Shown here: piece after piece, positions 8,996-18,188 of the stretch
How the letters are laid out: each line of letters opens with the position of its first letter
Position numbering within the stretch: position 1 is the stretch's first letter
Assembly (NCBI GenBank): GCA_029260965.1
Contig: JAJDCG010000001.1
Location: 434,001-498,000, forward strand
Reading direction: 5' to 3'
Source of the DNA: Candidatus Levyibacteriota bacterium
GTDB taxonomy: Bacteria > Patescibacteria > Microgenomatia > Levybacterales > UBA12049
Length of the DNA stretch: 64,000 bases
The notes under the pieces: model-generated
Database searches by the model: none
What the model was told of the DNA's origin: nothing
Seen by the model: only the letters and a program-made list of their open reading frames with translations
Program-made: the position numbers and the translations under genes

Positions 8996-10036
8996 ATGAT
9001 GAAAAAAAACAATAAATTAATAAGGTTTTTTGCAATCCCCCTCGCCCTTGCGGTCTTGTGGCTGGGGCTGACCTTTTTTTATATCTCAACTTTTGAGAGC
9101 TTCTCAATAGTTCCATTTAACCATCCAGAGGTGCTGGATAATTATATTAAAAAACCTTTACTGGAAAATCAAAAAATTACTGGAGAGTTTGTTGCCTCGG
9201 AAAATAACCTTGGGATTGTCGCGATGAGATTTCAGCTACGGTCTAGGATACCCTTTGCTCAGGAAGATAATTTGGTATTTCGTCTCAAAGAAAAAGGAGA
9301 TAAGGATTGGTACTATACAGGTGAATACAAGTCTGGGCTCACCTATGATGTGCCATTTCTTCCGTTTGGATTTCCTATAATTGCTGAATCTAGGGGAAAA
9401 GTATATCAATTTGAACTAGAGTCACTAAAAGGTAATCCCAAAAATGCTTTAATTTTAAGTAGGCAATATCCACAGCTTCAATCAAAATATGTTGCAGATT
9501 TGGGAGTGATTAAAGCAGATCCTATTGAGGCGATAGAGTATTTCAGACAAAAATATATAGGAAGCTTTGATAATCCAAGTGTTGTTTTCTCAGCAGTTGT
9601 CTACGCGCTCCCTTTGCTTTTTTATCTTGCATTTATCTCTGGTCTGATCGATAAGTTGATAAAACGTTTCCCTCAACAATTTAGATGGATTGAGGAGAGA
9701 TTCAAGCTCTTGAAAAGCAATGATTCGGCTCTTTTTTTTCTTAGTATACTTCTTGTATTTATAGTATTGGATATATTTTTGATACAGATTTTAAATGACA
9801 GCATATATATAGTTGTTGTCGTGATGTGGCTTATTATTTGTAGTGTTTTGAAAGAAAAAGAAAGACTAACATTTGTTGTTGGGTTATCACTGCTTGCCAC
9901 AACCGTAATCAGTAATACATCTGGTCATGAAGCAATTGCTGAAAAATCAGCAGCATGGGCGTTTATGTTTTTTGTTACGGGGACAGTTCAAATTATGATT
10001 GAGCTAAGGAAAGATATGAAATCATCTAAAAGTTAG
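8996..10036 (+). CDS. Membrane protein with extracytoplasmic domain, function unknown
   Basis: A 346-residue protein. An N-terminal hydrophobic helix (residues about 10-30) is followed by a soluble, probably extracytoplasmic region to about 190 that looks beta-rich, then four to five hydrophobic segments from about 200 to the end. Two consecutive ATG codons (8996 and 8999) could serve as the start. It follows two GT-C-like membrane proteins and meets the next gene tail to tail with a 15-nt overlap. I do not recognise the family; a role in assembling the glycan of the block is a guess from location only. Confidence 0.5.
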   Translation: MMKKNNKLIRFFAIPLALAVLWLGLTFFYISTFESFSIVPFNHPEVLDNYIKKPLLENQKITGEFVASENNLGIVAMRFQLRSRIPFAQEDNLVFRLKEKGDKDWYYTGEYKSGLTYDVPFLPFGFPIIAESRGKVYQFELESLKGNPKNALILSRQYPQLQSKYVADLGVIKADPIEAIEYFRQKYIGSFDNPSVVFSAVVYALPLLFYLAFISGLIDKLIKRFPQQFRWIEERFKLLKSNDSALFFLSILLVFIVLDIFLIQILNDSIYIVVVVMWLIICSVLKEKERLTFVVGLSLLATTVISNTSGHEAIAEKSAAWAFMFFVTGTVQIMIELRKDMKSSKS

Positions 10037-11557
10037 GTCGCAGATTATGTTTGGGTCTGAGGCTATCAATAACTCCTCTTTTTCCAGTTTATACTCTTCA
10101 ACTTCGATTTCGCCAAATTTTTCTCTGCTTTCAGGATTGCTATTGATTCCCACCCGTTCTTCTCTCCAGTATCTGGGATCGGTGACAGCACCTACCTCAG
10201 GAGTTGGGTAATAGATAAGAAATGTTTTTTCTTTCTTCATGCAGAGCATGCCTTGATTTGGATAGGATTGTTGTAAATAATTGAGTGCATACTTGATAGA
10301 AAATCCAAATTCATCAGGTGAGTAAACATAGTAACCGAATTCTTCCCCGTCTGCTTTTTGAAAGATATTTTTTGCCACTTTTTGGTTTAGTTTCCATGAT
10401 GAACTGTTTTCTTTAGATAAGGAGTCTTCTCTTACCATTACTGCCTTTGTACCATTGGTGAAGGTTGGGATCAACACAAGAAGATAAATAATGAAAAATA
10501 TTTTTTTGGGAATGAGTTGATAGATTGATGAAAAAATCATCACAACAAGTGGCAGAAATCCCCAGTGATAAAAATCCCACACAAGACCTTTAAATAAAAA
10601 TGTTAAGAACCAAAAAGAAATATAAAATATAAAAAATATAATATAAAAGCTTCTCGCTTTCAATTTTTTGTCAGTAATGGCTTTATAAAAAATAAAAGTA
10701 TTTAAAAAGAATGTGAGTAGATAAGCGATGATTCTGTTGATATTTTTTATTAGGCTCAGTCTTGCCATGAATCCATCCAGACGGTTTGTAATTGTTTCTA
10801 AAATGGTTATCTCATTTCTGGAAGAAGGCGGATTGGTCAAGAAGTTGAAAAAAGCCTGTATTTGTAAGAAATTATGTCTTACTTCAAACAAGAGATAGTT
10901 ACCTAACGGAATAATGATAAGAAGAAAATAAAATATATTGTGTAATTTATTTGCTTTTTTGAGTATGTAAACACAAAAGAAAAAACTCATCACAATCATA
11001 AGCATTGCGAATGCAGGTTGAAGGTGAAAAAGAATACCAAGGAGAAAAATAAGCGCTATCAAGTGCTTTATTTTTGGATTTTGGTAAAGAATGAAAAGTA
11101 GATAAAAAATCAGAGGCGAGAGAATGAGCGAGCCAAAACTCTGTGTAAACCCAATGGCAATAGGCATGATGACGGCTGAGTAAAGAACTGCTGTCAAAAG
11201 GCCCGTCTCTTTACCAAAGATCTTGGTAGATACATACCATGTGCTTGCCAGAGAAAGTATCACCATCATCATCCAAAATATGCCGATTGCGATCGGATTA
11301 CCATTGCCGATGATAAAAAACGGTATCATTGCGTAATACCATATGGGGCCGAAAAAAAGCCCTGGTATTCCTCCCGCGCGTGGCCCGATAAGATCAGGTC
11401 TTTTTGTCTCCACCATCTCCTCCACTATCAGCGCGTCCCGTGCCAGATCTGTATGAAACAGTACCTCGCCGTTGAAGAGATGCCAAGAGGCAAATATGAA
11501 CAGTAGTGTGATTAAGGCTCCCGCAGTGATATAAAAGAGTTTACTGAATTTCCCCAT
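10022..11557 (-). CDS. GT-C glycosyltransferase, PMT/ArnT-like membrane protein
   Basis: A 511-residue polytopic protein. After the first membrane helix comes FHTDLARDALIVEEM, with the D-x-x-R/D acidic loop of GT39/GT83-type lipid-linked sugar transferases, then GIPGLFFGPIWYYAMIP. About ten hydrophobic segments follow and the last 120 residues form a soluble domain. It is the only minus-strand gene in the first 40 kb apart from the small HTH peptide. A TATAAT at 11571-11576 (read on the minus strand) lies 13 nt from the start. Likely glycosylates an extracytoplasmic acceptor; substrate unknown. Confidence 0.7.
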   Translation of the reverse strand: MGKFSKLFYITAGALITLLFIFASWHLFNGEVLFHTDLARDALIVEEMVETKRPDLIGPRAGGIPGLFFGPIWYYAMIPFFIIGNGNPIAIGIFWMMMVILSLASTWYVSTKIFGKETGLLTAVLYSAVIMPIAIGFTQSFGSLILSPLIFYLLFILYQNPKIKHLIALIFLLGILFHLQPAFAMLMIVMSFFFCVYILKKANKLHNIFYFLLIIIPLGNYLLFEVRHNFLQIQAFFNFLTNPPSSRNEITILETITNRLDGFMARLSLIKNINRIIAYLLTFFLNTFIFYKAITDKKLKARSFYIIFFIFYISFWFLTFLFKGLVWDFYHWGFLPLVVMIFSSIYQLIPKKIFFIIYLLVLIPTFTNGTKAVMVREDSLSKENSSSWKLNQKVAKNIFQKADGEEFGYYVYSPDEFGFSIKYALNYLQQSYPNQGMLCMKKEKTFLIYYPTPEVGAVTDPRYWREERVGINSNPESREKFGEIEVEEYKLEKEELLIASDPNIICDLTFR

Positions 11558-11640
11558 TTGTTATTTTTGCATTATAGCATGTTTTTAAAACTCCACAGGT
11601 TCGAAGCTAATCAATCCTCGGTTTCTCCAATGTGTAACAT

Positions 11641-11691
11641 TTGCAATTATTTTTTATTTATGTGTAAATAAATATAGTTGCAATTATTTTT
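11641..11691 (+). repeat. 14-bp direct repeat before a membrane-anchored protein gene
   Basis: TTGCAATTATTTTT occurs at 11641-11654 and again at 11678-11691, immediately before the ATG at 11692. A TATAGT at 11673-11678 could be the -10. The two copies could be a regulator site pair or a slippage product. No ribosome-binding site is visible. Confidence 0.45.
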
Positions 11692-12249
11692 ATGAAAAAA
11701 GTTAAGCAAAAGGCTAGAAAAAGCAACACTACTCATGTATTTATACTTATCGGAATATTGCTGGTTATTATAGTATTTTTATTCTTCGTGCTACAGAGCG
11801 GGAGAAAAGACTACAGTCAGAAGCAAGCTCAATCAGAACCATCCCCAACCCCAAGTCTGAAGACATATCACTCGGATTTCTTAGGTCTAACTTTTGAGTA
11901 TCCTCCAGAGTATGAGGTAGAGGAGGAGTTTACGAACGCTGTTTATCTTAAGCATAAAAATGGAACAGTAGAGATACATAGACTGTTTTCAAATCTTACA
12001 AATATAGAAGATTATTTAATAGGATATGATTCGCATAGGACGATAGAAATTCTGGATAAACAAAATTTGAAAATCGACGGATATAATGCGGTAAATAGGT
12101 TGGAAAAATTTTCTGGTGGTCCAATTAATGAAGCAAAAGCTTATTTTATATTTATTCAAAATGTAGCAATTTATGTATTTTCAACAGATGACGAAAATCT
12201 CTATGACGATCTTGATCAGATAGCCAGATCATTCCGTTATGATCCTTGA
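11692..12249 (+). CDS. Membrane-anchored PsbP/Mog1-fold-like hypothetical protein
   Basis: A 185-residue protein: basic N-terminus, one membrane helix (residues about 18-42), a polar Pro/Ser linker (SEPSPTPS), then a soluble domain. LGLTFEYPPEYEVEE near 64-78 and LDQIARSFRY at the end are typical of small PsbP-like or DUF1795-like domains in lipoproteins and anchored proteins of many bacteria. It is followed 16 nt later by the Kelch-M23 gene and may be co-expressed with it. The precise function is unknown. Confidence 0.55.
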   Translation: MKKVKQKARKSNTTHVFILIGILLVIIVFLFFVLQSGRKDYSQKQAQSEPSPTPSLKTYHSDFLGLTFEYPPEYEVEEEFTNAVYLKHKNGTVEIHRLFSNLTNIEDYLIGYDSHRTIEILDKQNLKIDGYNAVNRLEKFSGGPINEAKAYFIFIQNVAIYVFSTDDENLYDDLDQIARSFRYDP

Positions 12250-12265
12250 TCTCAAGCAAAAATAA

Positions 12266-15181
12266 ATGAAACAAGCAAGAAAAATTATCCTCTTTTTGTT
12301 ATCCCTCTTTTTACCATTTCTATTTGTAAGATTCACAGATAGTGTCCATGCAGAGACACTTAAAGTATGGGAAAAAGCAGAAAATACTATTTTTCCTCAT
12401 ACAATCCCCGAAAGTACAATATTACCCGGCGGGAATGTGATGGTGGTAGGTCAAGGTCTTGAATTTGAGAATGAAGCGGCTGAGATCTATGATCCAGGCA
12501 CCAACAGCTGGAAAGTATCAGTTGGTATTTCCCCACTTAGACTTGCCAATACAGTCACCTCGCTCAAAGACGGCAGGGTTTTGGTCGCAGGCGTAGGGTA
12601 TAGTCTGGAGGGTGATGAGCTGACATCAGAAATTTACGATCCGCAGACTGATACGTGGAGTGATGGAGGAGACATGAAAGAACTCCGGTTCATCCATGAG
12701 ACAACCCTTCTTCAGGACGGCAGGGTACTGGTCACAGGTGGTCTTTGGTTTGATCGCATGAAAAGCGCTGAGATTTATGATCCCGAGACCAATCTGTGGT
12801 CAGATGCTGCACCTATGAGCAGGGAGAGGTTTTATCATACATCGACACTTCTTAATAATGGAAAAGTGTTGGTGGTAGGCGGTCAGTTCAATGGAGCTGA
12901 ATCCATAAAGAGTGCCGAACTATATGATCCCCAGACCAACAAGTGGTCGTCAGGAGGAAATATGCATGTGACAAGATACGCGCATACCGCGACTCTGTTG
13001 CAGGATGGCCGTGTGTTGGTGGCAGGAGGAGTAGAGGATGACAGTGTACGCTCAGTTGCCGAGATTTATGATCCTGTGACAGGTATATGGACCGAGACAG
13101 GTAGCATGAACACAACAAGATTTTCCCACAAAGCAACACTGCTACCTGATGGAAAGGTGTTGGTTACAGGTGGATCAACGCAGAATAATTTTAGTGACAT
13201 TTTTTATACAAATACAGCTGAGATTTATGATCCCGCAACAAGAGAGTGGGAACTCATAAATGCCATGAATGATGGTAGGGTAGACCATGCGGCTGAGCTT
13301 TTACCAAACGGAGACGTGCTGGTAATAGGAGGATTTGGGACTGGAGAGGATTGGCTGAGAAGTACTGAAATCCTGCGTTCATCAGTACCTGCTCCATTCC
13401 TAGATCTGCCGTGGGATTATGAAGGTCAAGGTAAGGAATTTGCGGATGTGGCGCTGGAGATAAATGCGTATTTTGATCATAGCTATCCTTTGTTTGGAAG
13501 TGGTTTGGGAGAGCCATTTGAGTATTTGAACCAGATAACCACATATATGGGCGAGAATACTATAAGGAAGCCTTACTCCCGTCACGATGGTTATGATTAT
13601 GGTTCATATGCATCAGGTGTTAAAAATGGCGATTCTGTGTATCCTGCTGCTGCAGGTGTAGCCGAGTATGTTCGTGATCGGGCAGGCGGTCATGGCATTT
13701 TCATAGATCATGGCAATGGATACCAGACAAGATATTATCATCTTCAGGATATAGGTTTAATTACAAAAACACCGGGTGTAAAAATATCTGTAAATAGAAA
13801 TACGGTGATTGGAAAAGTAGGATCAACAGGTGAGCACACAACAGGACCGCATATTCATATCGGTGTTTTTCAGGATAAGAATAAGGACGGAAATTTTGAT
13901 GATAATGTGCCAGATGGTGCGACTGATCCATTTGGTTGGCAATCAACCGAACCTGATCCTTGGGAGAATTATTCATTTTTACAAAACGGTGTGCAGAAGA
14001 CAGGTAATAAAAGTTATTATCTATGGAAAAATAAAATACCAAATTTGAAGAAAGGGCTTTCCTCAAACGGCGGAGTATTTCATGTCGCGAACTTCGGTCT
14101 GACATTCCCTGAGGATGAAAGTCTGGACGGCTTGACGCTGGAAGCAAAGCTCGGCCCTGTTGAGAGAGTTACCAATTCACTTGTCTCCCTGGGTCCGGTA
14201 ATTGATGTGATCCTAAAAGATCCGCTTGGAAGCCTCATAACTATTTTGACAAAACCACTTTTGGTGACAATTGATTTTAGTAAGGCAGATCTCTCTAGAT
14301 TCAAACCCGGAACAATATCAATTTATTCAAGCAGTGACAACAGAAAAACCTGGACAAAAGAGGAGTCCTACGTTGATTATCTCAATAAAAAAGCATCTGC
14401 TGAGATGGACCATTTAACACATTTTGCGTTAATGGGTGAGCGGATAGATACACAGCCTCCCGCAACAACTGTGGGGCTTGACGGTCTCAAGGGTGAGAAT
14501 AATTGGTTCCGTTCGGATGTGGAAGTGTCATTGAAAACTAGTGATAATGAGGGTGGGCTTGGAGTAGAGATTGTTTTGTATAAAATCGAGGGAGGAGAAT
14601 GGCAAGAGTACAAAGAGCCATTGAATTTCACTGAAAAAGGAGAATACAAAATAGAATATTATTCACAGGATAAAGATGGAAATTTAGAAGATCCAAAATC
14701 AACGGAATTCCATATTGATAAAACAATACCTGAGGCAAAGATTTATTTTGACAGAAACAAAGGGGAGATGGTAATAGAGGGAGTGGATGATTCAGGAGAT
14801 GTTGTCTTGGAGTATAAAGATTTAGAACGAAAGCGTGAGCAGATAGTGCTTGTTGACAAAGCAGGGAATAATCTTGTTATAGAAAATAGAGAAAAAGAAA
14901 ATGATAAAAGGCTAAAATTTGAAATTTACACGCTTACCTACAATCATACAGAGTTTTTGCAGGAAAAAAACAAATTTGAGGTTATGTATGAAGAAAAAAA
15001 AGGAGAAATAAAGAAGTTGGATCAAAATTTCAAGATAAAAGACCAGGAAAAAGTAAGCCTAAAATATGACATAAAAGACAACAAAACAAAAATTAAAGAA
15101 AATAAAGAAAAAACAGAAGCAGACGGATTAAAAGCACTTATTTTGTTCACAGATCAGGGAGAGCTCAAGTATAGTTTTTAA
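12266..15181 (+). CDS. Secreted Kelch-propeller protein with M23 peptidase domain
   Basis: A 971-residue exported protein. An N-terminal signal sequence (about residues 5-29) is followed by at least six Kelch-type repeats, each with a [AS]E[IL]YDPxTxxW core, near residues 72, 119, 168, 217, 265 and 317; these should form a beta-propeller. An M23 zinc-metallopeptidase domain follows: HDGYDYG (HxxxD ligands, about 440), HGNGYQTRYYHL (about 483) and GPHIHIGV (HxH, about 528). After that come a cell-wall or Ig-like region with an OmpL47-like segment (TTVGLDG...DNEGGLG, about 735-760) and a lysine-rich, probably coiled-coil tail. The catalytic residues look intact, so a peptidoglycan-cutting or scaffold role is plausible. 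Confidence 0.8.
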   Translation: MKQARKIILFLLSLFLPFLFVRFTDSVHAETLKVWEKAENTIFPHTIPESTILPGGNVMVVGQGLEFENEAAEIYDPGTNSWKVSVGISPLRLANTVTSLKDGRVLVAGVGYSLEGDELTSEIYDPQTDTWSDGGDMKELRFIHETTLLQDGRVLVTGGLWFDRMKSAEIYDPETNLWSDAAPMSRERFYHTSTLLNNGKVLVVGGQFNGAESIKSAELYDPQTNKWSSGGNMHVTRYAHTATLLQDGRVLVAGGVEDDSVRSVAEIYDPVTGIWTETGSMNTTRFSHKATLLPDGKVLVTGGSTQNNFSDIFYTNTAEIYDPATREWELINAMNDGRVDHAAELLPNGDVLVIGGFGTGEDWLRSTEILRSSVPAPFLDLPWDYEGQGKEFADVALEINAYFDHSYPLFGSGLGEPFEYLNQITTYMGENTIRKPYSRHDGYDYGSYASGVKNGDSVYPAAAGVAEYVRDRAGGHGIFIDHGNGYQTRYYHLQDIGLITKTPGVKISVNRNTVIGKVGSTGEHTTGPHIHIGVFQDKNKDGNFDDNVPDGATDPFGWQSTEPDPWENYSFLQNGVQKTGNKSYYLWKNKIPNLKKGLSSNGGVFHVANFGLTFPEDESLDGLTLEAKLGPVERVTNSLVSLGPVIDVILKDPLGSLITILTKPLLVTIDFSKADLSRFKPGTISIYSSSDNRKTWTKEESYVDYLNKKASAEMDHLTHFALMGERIDTQPPATTVGLDGLKGENNWFRSDVEVSLKTSDNEGGLGVEIVLYKIEGGEWQEYKEPLNFTEKGEYKIEYYSQDKDGNLEDPKSTEFHIDKTIPEAKIYFDRNKGEMVIEGVDDSGDVVLEYKDLERKREQIVLVDKAGNNLVIENREKENDKRLKFEIYTLTYNHTEFLQEKNKFEVMYEEKKGEIKKLDQNFKIKDQEKVSLKYDIKDNKTKIKENKEKTEADGLKALILFTDQGELKYSF

Positions 15182-15253
15182 TTTTTTATTATCAATCCTT
15201 TAACCTCAGAAATTAGAGTTATTTATTGCGTAGCCCTGGATAGTAAAAAGTGG

Positions 15254-15259
15254 TAAAAT
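15254..15259 (+). promoter_or_regulatory. -10 element for the DPM1-like gene, leaderless type
   Basis: TAAAAT lies 6 nt before the ATG at 15266. There is no clear -35 and no Shine-Dalgarno sequence, so transcription would begin at or next to the start codon. Confidence 0.45.
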
Positions 15260-15265
15260 ATCCCT

Positions 15266-16198
15266 ATGGTTTCTATAGTTGTACCTGTTTTTAATGAGGA
15301 AGAGTCAATTGGTGCTTTTTTTACTGAGTTAAAAAAAGTTTTCCCCAAGATTAATGATACATTTGAGACGATATTTATCGATGATGGATCAACAGACAGG
15401 TCTCTTGATCTACTTAAAAATATTTCTGAAACACACAAAAACGTGCGAGTTTTTTCGTTCCGCAGGAATATGGGAAAGTCTGAAGCTTTGACTCTCGGAT
15501 TTGCAAAGGCACAGGGTGACTATATAGTTACACTCGATGCCGATTTGCAGGATAAGCCTTCTGAGATTCCCTCATTACTTAAAAAAGCCAAAGAGGGTGC
15601 TGGGCTTGTCTGCGGGTGGCGAAAGAAGCGAAAAGACAAGAAGAAAATGCTGGCAATATCCAGGATTTTTAATAAAACGATGAATACGATTTTTTCACTC
15701 GACATTCATGATTATAATTGTGGATTCAAGGTCTATACAAAAGATCTTGCTAAGTCTCTTAGGCTTTATGGAGGACTTCATAGATTTATACCATTAATTG
15801 CAGCACAAAACGGTTTTAGTGTGGTGGAGGAAGAGGTGGTTCACGAGCAGAGAAAATTTGGTAAGTCAAAATATGGATTTTCAAAAGTCTTTAAAGACAT
15901 TCCAGACATGTTCACGATGCTTTTCCTTGTAAAATATGGGAAAAGGCCCATGCATTTTTTCGGAATTTTTGGAGGTGGGATCGGGCTTGTGGGTTTTATC
16001 ATTTTGGTTTATTTAACAGTTCTTCGTTTTTTGGGATATGCAATCGGTGGCAGGCCATTGCTTCTTTTTGGAATACTTCTGTTTATTACAGGACTTCAAA
16101 TATTTTTTACAGGATTTTTGGCTGATCTATTTATCAATATATCGCAGAACCGACTGGACAGTAAGCAGAGTTTTCCTCTGAAATTTTCAAGCGAATAA
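15266..16198 (+). CDS. DPM1/GtrB-like polyprenyl-phosphate glycosyltransferase
   Basis: A 310-residue GT2 enzyme: VSIVVPVFNEEESI at the start, IDDGSTDRS (about 38-46), LDADLQD (DxD, about 89-95), and KFGKSKYGFSK near 195-205, which is the hallmark of dolichyl- or undecaprenyl-phosphate sugar synthases. Two membrane helices follow (about 232-258 and 268-295). Such enzymes load a sugar onto a lipid phosphate to feed GT-C transferases, several of which are encoded nearby (10022, 19643, 22712). Pathway membership is inferred from neighbours; the sugar is unknown. Confidence 0.85.
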   Translation: MVSIVVPVFNEEESIGAFFTELKKVFPKINDTFETIFIDDGSTDRSLDLLKNISETHKNVRVFSFRRNMGKSEALTLGFAKAQGDYIVTLDADLQDKPSEIPSLLKKAKEGAGLVCGWRKKRKDKKKMLAISRIFNKTMNTIFSLDIHDYNCGFKVYTKDLAKSLRLYGGLHRFIPLIAAQNGFSVVEEEVVHEQRKFGKSKYGFSKVFKDIPDMFTMLFLVKYGKRPMHFFGIFGGGIGLVGFIILVYLTVLRFLGYAIGGRPLLLFGILLFITGLQIFFTGFLADLFINISQNRLDSKQSFPLKFSSE

Positions 16199-16254
16199 CC
16201 TAGATTTAAGATGCATGATGCAAGAATGAATTTTGTGTCATCAACTCAAAATAT

Positions 16255-16830
16255 ATGAAAATAGGAATAGACATATCACAGACAGCATACGAAAATACAG
16301 GTGTTGCAAATTATGTGCGGAATTTGGTTGAGAATCTGGCAAAAATAGATAAGGAAAATGAATATATTCTTTTCTTTTCTTCTCTCAGAAAGGATATTCC
16401 CAGGTTTGTTAAGGATTTAATGAGGAATAATAAGAGATTTACTTTGAGAAGAAAAAGATTGCCCCCAACAATGTTGGATGTTTTTTGGAACAAGCTCCAT
16501 GTAATGCCAATTGAAGATGTGGTTGGTGATGTGGATGTGTTTGTTTCAAATGATTGGGTTCAGCCCCCGACAAGACACGCAAAGATGGTTACTGTTTTGT
16601 ATGATTTGATCATTTATAAATATCCCGAAGAAACACACAATATGTTTAAATTTAATTTTAGAAGTATGAATATATCGCCAAATATAGTTGCATCGCAAAG
16701 AAAAAGATTGGATTGGGTAAAAAAGGAATGCGAGATGATCATTTGTATTTCTGAACAGACAAAAAAGGATGCAATTGAAATACTTGGTATTGAGGAGAAT
16801 AGGCTGCGTGTGGTGAGGCCGGGGATTTAG
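16255..16830 (+). pseudogene. Truncated GT4 glycosyltransferase, N-terminal domain only
   Basis: A 191-residue sequence matching only the acceptor-side half of a GT4 enzyme: MKIGIDISQTAYENTGVANYVRNLV at the start and VTVLYDLIIYKYPEE and ICISEQTKKDA later. It ends with a TAG right after RVVRPGI, the point where the linker to the donor-binding domain begins. The whole C-terminal domain, including the EX7E motif, is absent, and the next gene is an independent complete GT4. The region behind the stop consists of ggatgta-type and heptameric repeats, suggesting a deletion at a repeat. It may be a dead gene or a single-domain protein. Confidence 0.7.
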
Positions 16831-16872
16831 CCCCCTGGATGTAGGCATAGGATGTAGGATGTAAGATCTTAT

Positions 16873-16949
16873 ATAAATCATAAATCATAAATCATAAATC
16901 ATAAATCATAAATCATAAATCATAAATCATAAATCATAAATCATAAATC
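16873..16949 (+). repeat. Perfect tandem repeat, 11 copies of ATAAATC
   Basis: The 7-bp unit ATAAATC is repeated exactly 11 times (77 bp). It fills the spacer between the truncated GT4 and the intact GT4 whose ATG is at 16955. It takes up the place where -10/-35 or ribosome-binding signals of the downstream gene would lie. Copy-number change would alter promoter spacing. It is not a CRISPR array because there are no spacers. Confidence 0.97.
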
Positions 16950-16954
16950 TAATT

Positions 16955-18136
16955 ATGTTAATAGGTATTGATGGAAATGAAGCGAACGTAGAAAAGCGTG
17001 TTGGAATAGGTCAGTATGCATCTGAACTATTGCGGGAGTTTAGTGTTAAGGATGATGCGTTAAGGGTGAAGTTTGTGGTTTATTTAAAAAATAAACCACT
17101 TTCTCATATGCCTGAAGAGACAGAAAATTTTAAGTATAGAGTTTTTGGTCCTGGCAAGTTCTGGACACAATGGAGGCTGCCTCTTGATTTATATACTCAT
17201 TTGCCAAAGCCTGATGTTTTCTTCACACCCAGTCATTATGCGCCTCGCTTCTCACCTATACCCACTGTTATATCTGTTATGGATCTCTCCTACATATATT
17301 TTCCGCAGCTTTTTAATAAAAAAGACCTCAAACAGTTGACTGACTGGACTGAGTATTCAGTAAGACAAGCTAAAAGAATTATAACAATTAGTAATTTTAG
17401 TAAAAATGATATAATTAAAGAATACGGTTTAGCCTCGGATAAAATAGAGGTTACGTATCCTGGGATTAAAAATGATTTAGGATTTATGTCTTATGACTTG
17501 AGCAGTATGAATGATTTGAAGAAAAAATATAAAATAAGTGACAATTTTGTTCTTTTTGTTGGAACGCTCCAGCCTAGGAAAAATATTGTGCGTCTTGTCG
17601 AAGCTTTTTCAAAGATCAAGGATCAGACTTACCTGCCAGTACGGCAGGGATCTAAAAAAGATTCCTCGGCTGCGCCTCAGGATGATATTCAACTTGTGAT
17701 TGTTGGTAAGAAGGGTTGGCAGTATGAGGAAATACTAGATGCGCCTCGTAAATTTGGTATAGAGAAATATGTAAAATTTCTTGATTCGGTTGATGACAGT
17801 GACCTTTCTGTGTTATATAAGAATGCGGTTTGTTTTGTTCTTCCCTCACTTTACGAAGGGTTTGGTTTACCAGTGCTTGAGGCAATGCGCGAGGGATGCC
17901 CTGTTATTGCTAGCAATGTATCATCTCTTCCTGAGGCTGGTGGGGATGCGTGTCTTTACGTTGATCCAGAGGATGCGGATGATATTGCTCTTAAAATAAA
18001 GCAACTAATATCTGACAAGAAGTTGAGAAAATTATTGGTTGAAAAAGGTAAAAAACAAGTTTCACGTTTTGACTGGGAAAAAACGGCAAAACAAACACTA
18101 AGGGTTTTGGAAGAAGCAGCAAGGGACGATAAATGA
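16955..18136 (+). CDS. GT4 glycosyltransferase with small inserted element
   Basis: A 393-residue GT-B enzyme of the mannosyltransferase-like GT4 group. The N-terminus has GIDGNEANVEKRVGIGQYA; the C-terminal domain has FVGTLQPRKNIVRLVEAF (about 194-211), VIVGKKGWQYEE and LPSLYEGFGLPVLEAMREG with the EX7E motif (about 298-315). About 20 residues between AFSKIKD and DIQLVIVG (QTYLPVRQG...SSAAPQD) are not part of the fold and match a 60-nt insertion containing a palindrome. The frame is kept, so the enzyme may still work. Start codon sits 5 nt after the heptamer array. Confidence 0.88.
   Translation: MLIGIDGNEANVEKRVGIGQYASELLREFSVKDDALRVKFVVYLKNKPLSHMPEETENFKYRVFGPGKFWTQWRLPLDLYTHLPKPDVFFTPSHYAPRFSPIPTVISVMDLSYIYFPQLFNKKDLKQLTDWTEYSVRQAKRIITISNFSKNDIIKEYGLASDKIEVTYPGIKNDLGFMSYDLSSMNDLKKKYKISDNFVLFVGTLQPRKNIVRLVEAFSKIKDQTYLPVRQGSKKDSSAAPQDDIQLVIVGKKGWQYEEILDAPRKFGIEKYVKFLDSVDDSDLSVLYKNAVCFVLPSLYEGFGLPVLEAMREGCPVIASNVSSLPEAGGDACLYVDPEDADDIALKIKQLISDKKLRKLLVEKGKKQVSRFDWEKTAKQTLRVLEEAARDDK
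17624..17683 (+). repeat. 60-nt in-frame insertion with palindrome inside GT4 gene
   Basis: CCTGCC (17632-17637) and GGCAGG (17643-17648) form a 6-bp stem around AGTAC. The insertion is flanked by the 5-bp direct repeat AGGAT at 17619-17623 and 17679-17683, exactly 60 nt apart. It encodes about 20 extra residues including YLPVRQG and lies in a loop between two strands. This resembles the palindromic elements that insert in frame in Rickettsia genes; the analogy is inference. Confidence 0.6.
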
Positions 18137-18188
18137 CTGAGGATATATGATGTGAAAAATCATAAACAATAGGTTACAGCTCTAAATT

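Noticed and set aside
11598..11625. GGTTCGAAGCT resembling a tRNA T-arm
   Set aside because: No acceptor, D-arm or anticodon arm can be built around it.
13254..14304. Long open frames opposite the Kelch-M23 gene
   Set aside because: They mirror the repetitive coding sequence, have no promoter or ribosome-binding site, and show no domain.
16873..16949. Possible CRISPR-like array
   Set aside because: The 7-bp units are contiguous without spacers and no cas gene is present.
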